Assembly: GCA_004367505.1 (NCBI GenBank) | Contig: SFCB01000243.1 | Coordinates: 1-45,772 of the forward strand | From: Chloroflexi bacterium OHK40 | Lineage (GTDB): Bacteria; Chloroflexota; Chloroflexia; Chloroflexales; Chloroflexaceae | Length of the DNA stretch: 45,772 nt | Reading direction: 5' to 3' | In this document: in pieces, positions 34,529 to 42,969 of the stretch | How the letters are laid out: every line of letters begins with the position of its first letter | Numbering within the stretch: position 1 is the stretch's first letter | The notes under the pieces: model-generated | What the model was told of the DNA's origin: nothing | The model's database searches: none | Seen by the model: only the letters and a program-made list of their open reading frames with translations | Program-made: the position numbers and the translations under genes

Positions 34529-36937
34529 ATGCGCGAGGATATCTTCCAGGCCCAGGGCCTCCTGCACGGTAGTTCAGCGCCGGCGCTGGAGATAGCCCTG
34601 CGGCGCGTCGCCGGGATTCATCACGTTGAGGCGAGCGCGGTCAGCCAGACCGTGACGGTTGGCTACGATGAAACGGTGGTCGAACGGAACGTTATCAAGC
34701 AGACGATCGAGCGGTGCGGCTACCACTGTCGCGGCGAGTCGCTGCCGCGCCACCTTGTCGCGGCCCCGACGGCTTCGCCCCCTGGCAGCACCTTGGATCA
34801 AGCTGCAGCCCATACTGTGCACACCGCTACGCCCGCGGGGGCAGGCCACGACCAGGTTGATCAGATGGCCCACGAGATGGGCCACGGCGGCGGGATGACG
34901 ATGGACGCGATGGTCCGCGATATGCGCAATCGCTTCTGGGTCACCTTCATCCTCGGCATCCTGGTGACGCTCTACTCGCCCCTGGCAACCGACGTGTTTA
35001 GCCTGCGGCTGCCTGTGCCGTTCGGCCTCCCGCTCAACCTCCTGCTCTTCATCCTGGCCACGCCGGCGGTGCTCTGGGGCGGCCAGATGTTCTTCGTCGG
35101 CGCGTACCGCGCGTTGAAGAACCGCACCCTGGATATGTCGGTGCTGGTGGCCCTCTCGGTCGGCGCGGGCTACCTTTTTAGCGTTGGCGCGACCTTTGTG
35201 TTCGAGAGCGAAGTCTTCTACGAGGCGGCGGTTGTGCTGCTGGCCTTTGTGCTCTTTGGCCACTGGATGGAGATGCGGGCTCGCGCCGGAGCCTCCGATG
35301 CCATCCGCGCCTTGCTCGATCTGGCCCCGCCCAAAGCCACGGTGATTCGCAATGGTGAGCAGGTGGAGGTTGCCACGGCGGAGGTGCTGATCGACGACAT
35401 TGTGCTGATCAGGCCGGGCGACAAGGTTCCTGTCGACGGCCTCGTCACCGAGGGCGAGTCGAACGTGGACGAGAGCATGATCACCGGCGAGAGCGTGCCG
35501 GTGAGCAAAAAGCCAGGCGACAGCGTGATCGGAGCCACGATTAACAAGACGGGCACCTTCCGCTTCCGCGCGACGCGGGTGGGCGCCGACACCGCCCTGG
35601 CGCAGATCGTCAAGCTGGTGCAGCAGGCGCAGAACTCGAAAGCACCGGCCCAGCGTCTCGCCGACAAAGCGGCCCAGTGGTTGGTTGCCGCGGCCGTAGT
35701 CTTCGGCCTGGCAACCTTTGTAGGCTGGTACTGGGTCGCTGGGGCGAGCCTGATCTTCGCGCTGACCCTGGCGATCACAGTCGTGATTATCGCTTGCCCC
35801 GACGCCCTCGGCCTGGCGACGCCCACGGCGGTGATGGTCGGCACTGGCCTTGGGGCGCTAAACGGCATCCTCTACAAAAACGCCACTGCCCTCGAGCAGG
35901 CCTCGCAGCTGCAGGCAGTAATTTTCGACAAGACCGGAACGCTGACCGTGGGCCAGCCTCAAGTTGTCGAGGTGGGCACAAACGGCGACGGTCTATCGAT
36001 CGACGGCCTGGTGTGGCTCGTAGCCTCAGCTGAGCAATCCAGCGAGCATCCCCTGGCCGAGGCGGTTGTGGCCTATGCCAGGGAGCGCGGCCAGAAGCTC
36101 GCCGAGCCCACCGCCTTTGAGGCAATTCCCGGACACGGCCTGCTGGCGACCGTGGATGGGCGGGCGGTGCTCGCTGGCAATCGGAAGCTGATGCGCGACA
36201 ACGACATCAGCCTTGGCCTCCTTGGGGAGCGGGCTGCGACGCTCGAGGGCGCCGGGCGGACGGTGGTGTACGCCGCTGTGGATGGCGCACTGTCCGGGAT
36301 CATCGCCATTGCTGACGCCATCCGCCCAACGTCAAGTGCGATGGTCAAGGACATGCGCAAACTCGGCATCGAAGTCGTGATGCTCACCGGCGACAATCGG
36401 GCGACGGCCGAGCGCATCGCGGGTGAACTGGGGATCACGACCGTGTTCGCCGAGGTGTTGCCGGGCGAGAAAGCCGACAAGGTGCGCGCGCTCCAGGCCC
36501 AGGGGAAGCTCGTCGGCATGGTTGGCGACGGGATCAACGACGCACCGGCGCTGGCTCAGGCGGATGTCGGCATCGCCATTGGCGCCGGAACCGATGTCGC
36601 GATGGAGACTGCGGATGTAGTGTTGATGCGCAGCGACCCCCACGACGTGATTGGCGCGATTGCGCTCAGTCGAGCTACCGTGCGCAAGATGCGCCAGAAC
36701 CTGTGGTGGGCTGTGGGCTACAACGCCATTGCCTTCCCGATTGCCGCCGGCCTGTTCTACCCGCTGTTCGGGCTGCTGCTGCGCCCGGAGATCGCCGCGC
36801 TCTCAATGGCGGGAAGCTCGCTGCTCGTGGCGGTGAACGCCCTGCTCCTCAAGCGCACCAGGCTCCCCGGGTTGCGCACGACACAGCCGGAGATCGCGAC
36901 GGAACAGACACCTGTCGCAACGCCCGTACACGGGTAG
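34529..36937 (+). CDS. P1B-type ATPase with CPD membrane motif
   Basis: 802 residues. The N-terminal 70 residues have an HMA-like fold pattern ([21 protein letters not shown]) without CxxC. A His/Met-rich segment ([23 protein letters not shown]) precedes the first helix. The membrane metal motif is Cys423-Pro-Asp425 rather than CPC; CPH, SPC and TPC are the better-known variants. DKTGT, SEHP and GDGINDAP are intact, so it should be an active pump, but its ion or affinity may differ from that of the three CPC pumps. It closes the eight-gene operon, 87 bp behind the patatin gene. Confidence 0.9.
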   Translation: MREDIFQAQGLLHGSSAPALEIALRRVAGIHHVEASAVSQTVTVGYDETVVERNVIKQTIERCGYHCRGESLPRHLVAAPTASPPGSTLDQAAAHTVHTATPAGAGHDQVDQMAHEMGHGGGMTMDAMVRDMRNRFWVTFILGILVTLYSPLATDVFSLRLPVPFGLPLNLLLFILATPAVLWGGQMFFVGAYRALKNRTLDMSVLVALSVGAGYLFSVGATFVFESEVFYEAAVVLLAFVLFGHWMEMRARAGASDAIRALLDLAPPKATVIRNGEQVEVATAEVLIDDIVLIRPGDKVPVDGLVTEGESNVDESMITGESVPVSKKPGDSVIGATINKTGTFRFRATRVGADTALAQIVKLVQQAQNSKAPAQRLADKAAQWLVAAAVVFGLATFVGWYWVAGASLIFALTLAITVVIIACPDALGLATPTAVMVGTGLGALNGILYKNATALEQASQLQAVIFDKTGTLTVGQPQVVEVGTNGDGLSIDGLVWLVASAEQSSEHPLAEAVVAYARERGQKLAEPTAFEAIPGHGLLATVDGRAVLAGNRKLMRDNDISLGLLGERAATLEGAGRTVVYAAVDGALSGIIAIADAIRPTSSAMVKDMRKLGIEVVMLTGDNRATAERIAGELGITTVFAEVLPGEKADKVRALQAQGKLVGMVGDGINDAPALAQADVGIAIGAGTDVAMETADVVLMRSDPHDVIGAIALSRATVRKMRQNLWWAVGYNAIAFPIAAGLFYPLFGLLLRPEIAALSMAGSSLLVAVNALLLKRTRLPGLRTTQPEIATEQTPVATPVHG

Positions 36938-36952
36938 GGAAGGGCCGGCTCG

Positions 36953-37001
36953 TATACTCGGCTCCCCGCCGCACAGGCAGGAGTTCTGTGCGGCGGGGAG
37001 C
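36953..37001 (+). promoter_or_regulatory. Possible -10 followed by a 15-bp hairpin
   Basis: TATACT (36953-36958) is directly followed by a perfect 15-bp stem (36961-36975 with 36987-37001, 11-nt loop). The hairpin may terminate the eight-gene operon, lacking a T run, or it may lie in the leader of the small membrane gene at 37023. No -35 is apparent. Confidence 0.5.
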
Positions 37002-37022
37002 ATCATCGCAACGAGGAGGAGC

Positions 37023-37232
37023 ATGATGAAACGCCCACGCTGGCTCGGAGACGATCTGCCCGCAACGTTTGGCCTGACCGTAAGCCTCTGGCTCTGCGCA
37101 TTGATCCTGATCGCCGTCCTCGTCGCACCGCTCTTCGGCTGGATGGTCGCCTGGGCAGCCGCTATCACGGTGCTCCTGGTTCTGGTGCCGATCTGCATCC
37201 GCATCACGGCCAGGCGCACGTTCCGTTCCTAG
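37023..37232 (+). CDS. Small two-helix membrane protein
   Basis: 69 residues, two transmembrane segments (about 15-35 and 39-58), basic ends (MMKRPRW, TARRTFRS). GAGGAG precedes the first of two ATGs. No family recognised. It is comparable in size and topology to the small protein behind CopA2 (8270-8488), and both follow an ATPase gene. Confidence 0.65.
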   Translation: MMKRPRWLGDDLPATFGLTVSLWLCALILIAVLVAPLFGWMVAWAAAITVLLVLVPICIRITARRTFRS

Positions 37233-37280
37233 GCCGATGTCCGCCGTGACCACGCAAGCCGCATCGAAGGGAGAACGGCA

Positions 37281-38192
37281 ATGCAGGCGAGCGTTCAGTC
37301 TACCCGCCAGGCAGGACGGGTGCGTCGCCTGCTGATCGTGCTGGGTCTGACCCTGGTGTACGCGTTGTGCTTTGTGGCGATTAAAGACGGGCTCGCCTTT
37401 GCCCCGCCGTTGCGGTTTGCCGCCCTGCGGGGGCTGGTCGGCGGGGCGGCCCTGCTGGGCCTGCTCGTGGCCTCGCGCCGGACACTGATGCCGCCGCGCG
37501 ACAGTTGGCCCTGGATCACAGCGCTTGCCGCGACAGCGACGACAATAGCGTTTGGTGCGATGTTTCTCAGCCCCGGACGGACCGGCGCCGGGGTCGCGGC
37601 GGTGCTCGGGAATCTTCAGCCAGTGCTCGTCCCCGCCCTGGCTGCCACCTTTCTCGGCGAGCGGATGTCCGGCGGAAAGTGGACCGCGCTCCTCCTTGGG
37701 TTAGCTGGCGGCATCTTGATCGCCGCCCCGGCCTTTGCCGGCCCCGCAGGCGTTGACGGGCCGCTGCTCGCACTGGCAGCCTCCCTCGGGCTGGCTGCCA
37801 GTTCGATCATTGCCAAGCGGATGCAGCCTCAGTTGGATGTGCTACAGCTCACCGCGTGGCAGCTGGTTGCCGGCAGCCTGCCCCTGCTGCTCGTCTCGGC
37901 GATTACGGAGGCTGGGGTTGCGATCGCCTGGAACAGCAACTTCCTCGGGCTCCTCCTCTTCCTCGCGCTGCCGGGCACCGCGATTGCCAATGCGGTCTGG
38001 TACTGGCTGATCCGACAGGGAGATGTAGGGCGGCTCTCCATGTTCTTCTTCCTGGTTCCGGTCCTCGGCCTGCTGCTCGGCGCCACCGTCTTCGCCGAGC
38101 CGATCGGCCTGCTGGAAGGGATCGGTGTCGGGTTAACCCTTGCCGGCATCGGCGCCGTTGCACGGGAGGCGCTCGCCGCGCAAGAGCCCTAG
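37281..38192 (+). CDS. EamA/DMT-family transporter
   Basis: 303 residues with ten predicted helices in two EamA repeats; the second contains PGTAIANAVWYWLIRQGDVGRLSMFFFLVPVLG, characteristic of this family. EamA proteins export amino acids or other metabolites, or act as drug/metabolite exchangers; no substrate can be predicted. GGGAGAA lies ahead of the ATG. It has no recognisable copper motifs and may not belong to the copper regulon. Its stop is 1 bp from the convergent gene. Confidence 0.87.
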   Translation: MQASVQSTRQAGRVRRLLIVLGLTLVYALCFVAIKDGLAFAPPLRFAALRGLVGGAALLGLLVASRRTLMPPRDSWPWITALAATATTIAFGAMFLSPGRTGAGVAAVLGNLQPVLVPALAATFLGERMSGGKWTALLLGLAGGILIAAPAFAGPAGVDGPLLALAASLGLAASSIIAKRMQPQLDVLQLTAWQLVAGSLPLLLVSAITEAGVAIAWNSNFLGLLLFLALPGTAIANAVWYWLIRQGDVGRLSMFFFLVPVLGLLLGATVFAEPIGLLEGIGVGLTLAGIGAVAREALAAQEP

Positions 38193-38193
38193 C

Positions 38194-38793
38194 TCAAGGG
38201 CGCTCTGAGTGGATCGAACGGCGACGCTGCCGCCTGCTCGCGAACCAGCTTGCGGTGAGATAGATGAGGCTGACCGCGCTCAGTGCATACTCGGTGAGGC
38301 GCACGGCGTCGGCATAGTACGCATCTTCCCAATAGCTCAGCGGGCTGGCGAAGCGGTAAGACCAGTTCAGCGGAAAAAGGAAGAGTGGGCCATCGCTGTG
38401 GTGGGTGAAGATATCGACGACGGTGTGCAGGCCGGCGCCAACGGCGAACCAGACGAGCGGCCAGCCCCAGCGTCGGCCGCGCCGCCCGGCAAGGGTTCCG
38501 ACCAACGCGAGCAGCCCGATGACAACGAGCGAATGCAGCGTATTGTGGCCGATAATCCAGACCGGGTCGGTGTAGAACAGGTTGAAGTGCAGCATCCCGT
38601 GGACGTCGCCGCTCTCGGCAGGCGGTGCGACCCAGCGGTAGTAGGCGCCATAGAGGAGGCTCAGCAGCGCGAAGGGCACATCGGGCAGCACGGAGCCGAC
38701 GAGCAGCGCCGGCATATGAATAGGCAGTGCCGCGCGGCGCCGGCCGAGTTGGCCGAGCGCCGCAGTGATCAGGAAGTGGGTCTGGGTCTGCAT
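38194..38793 (-). CDS. YdjM-like membrane-bound metal-dependent hydrolase family protein
   Basis: 199 residues with several helices and the histidines and aspartates of the YdjM/DUF457 group: THFLITAALG, GSVLPDVPFA, GHNTLHSL and GLHTVVDIFTHHSDGPLFLFPLNW. The family is annotated as metal-dependent hydrolases, but activity is not established. It converges with the DMT gene and lies 16 bp downstream of the DUF305 stop on the same strand, so it may be the last gene of the SHOCT-DUF305 operon. Confidence 0.8.
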   Translation of the reverse strand: MQTQTHFLITAALGQLGRRRAALPIHMPALLVGSVLPDVPFALLSLLYGAYYRWVAPPAESGDVHGMLHFNLFYTDPVWIIGHNTLHSLVVIGLLALVGTLAGRRGRRWGWPLVWFAVGAGLHTVVDIFTHHSDGPLFLFPLNWSYRFASPLSYWEDAYYADAVRLTEYALSAVSLIYLTASWFASRRQRRRSIHSERP

Positions 38794-38809
38794 GAGCTCC
38801 CTGGCGTGG

Positions 38810-39538
38810 CTACGGCGTGGCGATGCCGAAGAAGTCCCGCAGATATCTGCGCATCTCGTCGATCTCGGCGGTCTGGCTGCTGATGATCGCCTCGGCCAGC
38901 GCGCGGAGCTCAGGGCGCTCGCTCTCCGCGAGGGCCTGCTCGGCCATGCTGATCGCCGCCTCGTGGTGCGGGATCATCATCTCGAGGAACAACCGGTCCA
39001 TCTGCTCCTGCCCGCCCATCATGCCGCCGCCCATCATGCCGCCACCCATCATGCCGCCCTGGCCGTCCATCATCGTCAGCGACGGCGCGGCAGGTGCGTC
39101 AGGGAACCAGCCGGCGCGCCACTGCGCCATCTGGTCAATCTCAGCCTGCTGGGCGCTGATGATGCGCTGCGCCAGGTCGCGCAGCTCGGGCCGCTCCGAG
39201 TTCGCAAGCATCATCTGGGCCGAGTGAACGGCCATCTGGTGGTGGGGCACCATCTGGTCGAGGAAGCGCAGGTCGAAGGGCTGGGCCGGGTCGCCACCCA
39301 CCTCGCCGCTCATCATCGACTGCATGACCCCATCCTCGGCCATCATGGTGCCCATCATGCCGCCACTCATCATCCCGCCACTCATCATCCCGCCCTGGCC
39401 GCCCATCATCCCACCAGGCACCATCCCGGCGCGAGCGCCGAAATAGGCTGTGGGCCAGAGCTGCGGGCCAACCAGGGTCAGCACCAGGCTGACGAGCAGG
39501 AGCGTAACGCCGGTAACACCTAGCCATCGTAGTCGCAT
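38810..39538 (-). CDS. Tandem DUF305 protein with Met-rich segments
   Basis: 242 residues: signal or anchor helix (about 8-28), then two DUF305 units. Each unit has the motif MxPHHxxAxxMA (MVPHHQMAVHSAQMM; MIPHHEAAISMAEQA) and a second helix pair (ERPELRxLAxxIISxQxAEIDxM). Before each unit is a Met/Gly-rich segment built on GGMMGG or GGMMSGG. DUF305 proteins are extracytoplasmic, and the Met and His residues suit Cu(I) or Ag(I) binding. The ATG at 39538 is preferred because GAAGGAG precedes it and the signal begins there; the longer frame runs into SHOCT. Confidence 0.9.
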   Translation of the reverse strand: MRLRWLGVTGVTLLLVSLVLTLVGPQLWPTAYFGARAGMVPGGMMGGQGGMMSGGMMSGGMMGTMMAEDGVMQSMMSGEVGGDPAQPFDLRFLDQMVPHHQMAVHSAQMMLANSERPELRDLAQRIISAQQAEIDQMAQWRAGWFPDAPAAPSLTMMDGQGGMMGGGMMGGGMMGGQEQMDRLFLEMMIPHHEAAISMAEQALAESERPELRALAEAIISSQTAEIDEMRRYLRDFFGIATP

Positions 39539-39549
39539 TATCGTCTCCT

Positions 39550-39777
39550 TCAGCGCAGCGTCTCGACGACCTGCAGGTACTCCTCCCGGCTGATCTCGCC
39601 GCGGGCGAAGCGCTGCCGGACAATCTCGACCGCGTGGGTCTCGGTGGTGAACTGCCGGGTGGGGAACAGGTTGCTCACGCCCCAGATGACCAGAGCCAGC
39701 ACACCAACCCAGAACAGCAGCATCGTCAGCATCCCAAGCCAGCCTAGGCCGGCCATCACGCCAAATCCGCTCATCAT
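39550..39777 (-). CDS. Small membrane protein with SHOCT domain
   Basis: 75 residues: Met-rich start, one membrane helix (about 14-36), and a C-terminal SHOCT motif (RQRFARGEISREEYLQVVETL). SHOCT domains are thought to mediate oligomerisation, and short SHOCT proteins are common next to DUF305 and copper genes. AAAGGAGGAA precedes the ATG. DUF305 follows after 11 bp. Controlled by the CTTGA operator at 39836-39891. Confidence 0.87.
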   Translation of the reverse strand: MMSGFGVMAGLGWLGMLTMLLFWVGVLALVIWGVSNLFPTRQFTTETHAVEIVRQRFARGEISREEYLQVVETLR

Positions 39778-39835
39778 CGTCGGTTCCTCCTTTATTGTTG
39801 CACGCGTTCCGCGTGTCGCTCTCGCCTCTGTGCTG

Positions 39836-39891
39836 ATGATAGCGCAGCAAGGTCAAGCTTCCGTGCCGCGTTTGCTCAAGATCCGGTCAAG
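39836..39891 (-). promoter_or_regulatory. CTTGA-type operator and -10 for SHOCT-DUF305
   Basis: Minus-strand boxes CTTGACC (39885-39891), CTTGAGC (39874-39880) and CTTGACC (39851-39857), spaced 11 and 23 bp, then 9 bp and -10 TATCAT (39836-39841). The farthest box overlaps the last codons of histidine kinase 2. Confidence 0.7.
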
Positions 39892-41017
39892 GTTTATGCT
39901 GGGGTAAGGTGAAGGCGAAGGTGGCGCCCCGCCCCGGCCCGTCGCTGGTCGCCCAAATGCGCCCGCCGTGGGCCTCGATCAGGGCCTTACTGATGGTCAG
40001 GCCGATACCGTGGCCGCCCAGGGCCCGCGAGCGGGCCTTGTCCACCCGGTAGAAGCGCTCGAAGAGGTGCGGCAGGTGCTCGGGCGCGATGCCCATCCCC
40101 GTATCCGTCACCTCCACCACCACCGCGTCGGGGGCGGCGTAGGCTTGCACGCGCACCTGGCCGCCGGCTGGCGTGGCCCTGAGCGCGTTGCCCAGTAGGT
40201 TGACCAGTACCTGCAGGATGCGATCAGCGTCGACCATGACCAGGGGCAAGCCAGCCGGTGCCGCCACGACCAGCGCAACGCCCTTCTCGGCGAACTGCGG
40301 CGCGAGCCTCGCTCTGGCCCGCTCGACCACCTCGGCCAGCGCCACCGCCGCCAGGTGGAGCATGAGCTGCTTGGCCTCGGCGCGCGAGAGCTCCTGGAGG
40401 TCCGCGACCAGGCGCTTCAGTCGCCCCACCTCGTCATGAATGAGCGCCCAGGTTTCCTCGGACGGGGCAACTACACCGTCGAGCACCCCCTCAGTGTAGC
40501 CCTCGATGGTTGCCAGCGGCGTGCGCAGCTCGTGGGCCACATCACCGATCAGGGCCACCCGCCGGCGTTCGACCGCCTCCAACTCAGCGGCCATGATGTT
40601 GAACGCGCCGGCCAGGGCCGCTAGTTCGTCGTGGCCGGCGGCAGGCACGCGCTCGACATAGTGTCCCTCGGCGATGCGGCGGCTGGCCGCAAGCATCTGG
40701 CGCACTGGTGTGACAATGCGGGCAGAGACGAGCAGACTGACCGCCACGGCTACCAGGGTCGCCGCGCCCCCGCTGAGCAATAACGCCTGGTGCATCGCCG
40801 TCTGGAACACCGCGTTGGTCGCCTGCTCCATCGCGGTCATGGTCGGGTCGTCCGCGATCGTCTGATCCGGGCCGAGCAGCTCGACCATCAGGCGGTCGTG
40901 CAGGGTGGGGGCAGTGCTGAAGGTGACCAGGAGCAGAGTGGCCATACCGGCGATGATGACCAGCAGGTGGGCCAGGAAGAGGCGGGTGCGCAGGCCGCCA
41001 CGGCGCCAGAAGGGCAT
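39887..41017 (-). CDS. Sensor histidine kinase of two-component system 2
   Basis: 376 residues: helix 1 (about 12-34), a short extracytoplasmic loop with several Met and His, helix 2 (about 78-98), HAMP, HisKA with AHELRTPLATIEGY (near 168), and HATPase_c with NLLGNALRATP, DTGMGI and GHGIGLTI. The small sensor loop contains METs (MTAMEQATNAVFQTAMHQ) and could bind Cu(I). It follows its response regulator by 12 bp. BaeS/CusS-like. Confidence 0.92.
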   Translation of the reverse strand: MPFWRRGGLRTRLFLAHLLVIIAGMATLLLVTFSTAPTLHDRLMVELLGPDQTIADDPTMTAMEQATNAVFQTAMHQALLLSGGAATLVAVAVSLLVSARIVTPVRQMLAASRRIAEGHYVERVPAAGHDELAALAGAFNIMAAELEAVERRRVALIGDVAHELRTPLATIEGYTEGVLDGVVAPSEETWALIHDEVGRLKRLVADLQELSRAEAKQLMLHLAAVALAEVVERARARLAPQFAEKGVALVVAAPAGLPLVMVDADRILQVLVNLLGNALRATPAGGQVRVQAYAAPDAVVVEVTDTGMGIAPEHLPHLFERFYRVDKARSRALGGHGIGLTISKALIEAHGGRIWATSDGPGRGATFAFTLPQHKP

Positions 41018-41029
41018 GGGAGCCTCCCG

Positions 41030-41752
41030 CTATGCAGGGCCGGCCTTGAGCCGGTAGCCCACCCCGCGGATGGTCTCGATCAGACGCGGCTGGGCCGGGT
41101 CCTCGTCGAGCTTCTTGCGCAGGTTGGCGATATGCGCATCGACCACATGGTCGTCACCGAAATAGTCGTTGCCCCAGACCTGGCTCAGAAGCTGAGCGCG
41201 GGTGAAGGCACGGCCAGGGTGCGTGGCCAGCGTAATGAGGAGGTCGTACTCGGTGGCGGTGAGCATGAGCGGCACACCATCGAGGGTAACCTCGTGACAG
41301 TCATGGTCAATGCGGAGCGCGCCGAGCACGAAGGCCGCGGGATGGACGGGTGCCGAGAGAAGCTCGTCGCGTCCTCCTCCGCCGCGCGGGCGGCGCAGCA
41401 TCGCGCGCACGCGGGCCACCAGCTCGCGCGGCGAGAAGGGCTTGGTCAAGTAGTCGTCGGCGCCCACCTCCAGCCCGACCACGCGGTCGATCTCCTCAGC
41501 TCGGGCGGTGAGCATCAGCACGTAGGCGTCGGAGAAGGTGCGCAGCCGGCGACAGACCTCCAGCCCATCGAGGCCAGGAAGCATCAGATCGAGCACCAGC
41601 AGGTCAGGGTTGTGGGCGCGAACCAGCTCGAGCGCCTGAACTCCATCGGCGGCCTGCAGCACCCTGAAGCCTGCCTCCGCGAGATAGCTCTGCAACAGCT
41701 CGCGCAGTCGCTCCTCGTCATCAACTACCAGAATCGTCGCCGGTGCTGTCAT
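41030..41752 (-). CDS. OmpR-family response regulator of two-component system 2
   Basis: 240 residues: receiver with Asp11/Asp12 and phospho-acceptor Asp55 (LDLMLPG), Lys in TKPFSP, then a winged-helix domain (WGNDYFGDDHVVDAHIANLRKKL). The ATG at 41752 gives the usual N-terminus (ILVVDDE six residues in); upstream in-frame ATGs extend into L,D-transpeptidase. Its own nearest target may be the CTTGA promoter of SHOCT-DUF305, just beyond the kinase gene, as well as the multicopper oxidase and 160-aa protein promoters. Likely in one operon with the transpeptidase and MerE-like genes. Confidence 0.92.
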   Translation of the reverse strand: MTAPATILVVDDEERLRELLQSYLAEAGFRVLQAADGVQALELVRAHNPDLLVLDLMLPGLDGLEVCRRLRTFSDAYVLMLTARAEEIDRVVGLEVGADDYLTKPFSPRELVARVRAMLRRPRGGGGRDELLSAPVHPAAFVLGALRIDHDCHEVTLDGVPLMLTATEYDLLITLATHPGRAFTRAQLLSQVWGNDYFGDDHVVDAHIANLRKKLDEDPAQPRLIETIRGVGYRLKAGPA

Positions 41753-41781
41753 CTGTGTCCGGTTCCATTTCTGTCCCCACA

Positions 41782-42915
41782 TCAGCTTTGAATAGTAACA
41801 GTTGTTCCGAGACCGGCCCACTGATACAGCCACTGGGCGTCGACCATGCGCAGGTTGATGCAGCCGTGCGATGGCCGCGCGCCGGTTCCATGGAGATCAT
41901 GCCAGTAGGTGCCATGGAGTGCGACGCCGCCGACTACATACTGAACCCACGGCACGTTGGGCACATACCAGCTTTCGCCGCCGAGCGAGCCGGTCATGGT
42001 CTGTACCGGCAGCCTATAGTAAATGGTATAGGTGCCGGTGGGCGTATCAAAGCCGTCGCGGCCTGTTGCCACGGGCGCCCGGTACACGAGGAGGTCGCCC
42101 TCGTAGGCGCTGAGCCACTGGTCGGAAAGGTCGACGACAATTTGTCGCTCCCAGAGCCCCGGCGACCACTCCTGTGCGCCGGCGAGGCGCGGCGCTGGAC
42201 TCATGTTCAGGCCGCGCTGGAGCGCCACTTGCCGCCCCACGTCGTCCAGCTGCACCTCGTATAGTGTATCAAGGTTGATGCCGTTGACCTGCTCCATCTG
42301 GCGGTAGAACGCATCCATATCGCCGGGATTGGCCCGAAAGCGGCCGCGCTCGAAATACTGCACCAGCTGCCCATCCTCGTCGAGCGGCGGACTGATCGGA
42401 TAGCCAAAGAGGGTGAGCGCACCGCGCCGCCCCCAGAAGCGCTGGAACTCGCCCTCGATGGCCTGACTGGTCTCGGCAAAGAAGCGATCGCCCTCCACTC
42501 TCACCGCCGCCGCCTCGAACTGCGGGCGCACCGCACCGGCGAACAGCTCACGTCCGAGCAGGCCGAGCTGTACCTGCCCTGGTTGCCCAAGCAGCGCCGG
42601 GTGATACTCGAAGCGGGCACGCTCGAAATACTGCACGATGCGCCCCTGCTCGACGATTTCCTCGGTGACGGGGTAACCGAAGATCGGCACCTGGCCGTTG
42701 GCGCGCCAGAAGTCGAGAAACCCGTTCCGGTTGCTCAGATGATGCCCCGTCTGCGGGAAGTAGAGCGTGGTAAGACGCGGCAGGGTCGTCGCGTCGATCA
42801 CAACGCCTTGTGAGGCTGCAGGTCGCACCCACACGACGAGCAGACCAGCGAGGAGCAAGACCGACGCGACTATACCAACATACCGCCCACTCCGGCTGTC
42901 TCGTGCTGCATGCAT
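41782..42915 (-). CDS. L,D-transpeptidase (YkuD) with N-terminal repeat region
   Basis: 377 residues: signal anchor (about 13-35), a region with two similar segments that include GYPVTEEIVEQGRIVQYFERARFEY and GYPISPPLDEDGQLVQYFERGRF, then a YkuD domain with catalytic Cys352 in HGTxARPSHGCINLR. It makes 3-3 cross-links in peptidoglycan or attaches proteins to the wall. The two YFER repeats resemble an extracellular module found in Chloroflexota. Its stop is 29 bp ahead of response regulator 2. YkuD enzymes with an active-site Cys are sensitive to copper, which may be why it is regulated here. Confidence 0.9.
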   Translation of the reverse strand: MHAARDSRSGRYVGIVASVLLLAGLLVVWVRPAASQGVVIDATTLPRLTTLYFPQTGHHLSNRNGFLDFWRANGQVPIFGYPVTEEIVEQGRIVQYFERARFEYHPALLGQPGQVQLGLLGRELFAGAVRPQFEAAAVRVEGDRFFAETSQAIEGEFQRFWGRRGALTLFGYPISPPLDEDGQLVQYFERGRFRANPGDMDAFYRQMEQVNGINLDTLYEVQLDDVGRQVALQRGLNMSPAPRLAGAQEWSPGLWERQIVVDLSDQWLSAYEGDLLVYRAPVATGRDGFDTPTGTYTIYYRLPVQTMTGSLGGESWYVPNVPWVQYVVGGVALHGTYWHDLHGTGARPSHGCINLRMVDAQWLYQWAGLGTTVTIQS

Positions 42916-42969
42916 GGTCTGCTCCGCCGCGGTCGTCAGATTTAGATGGTGCGGGAACGGTGGAACGAG

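Noticed and set aside
39539-39856. Longer N-terminus of the DUF305 protein
   Set aside because: It overlaps the SHOCT gene in another frame; the signal sequence and ribosome binding site support 39538.
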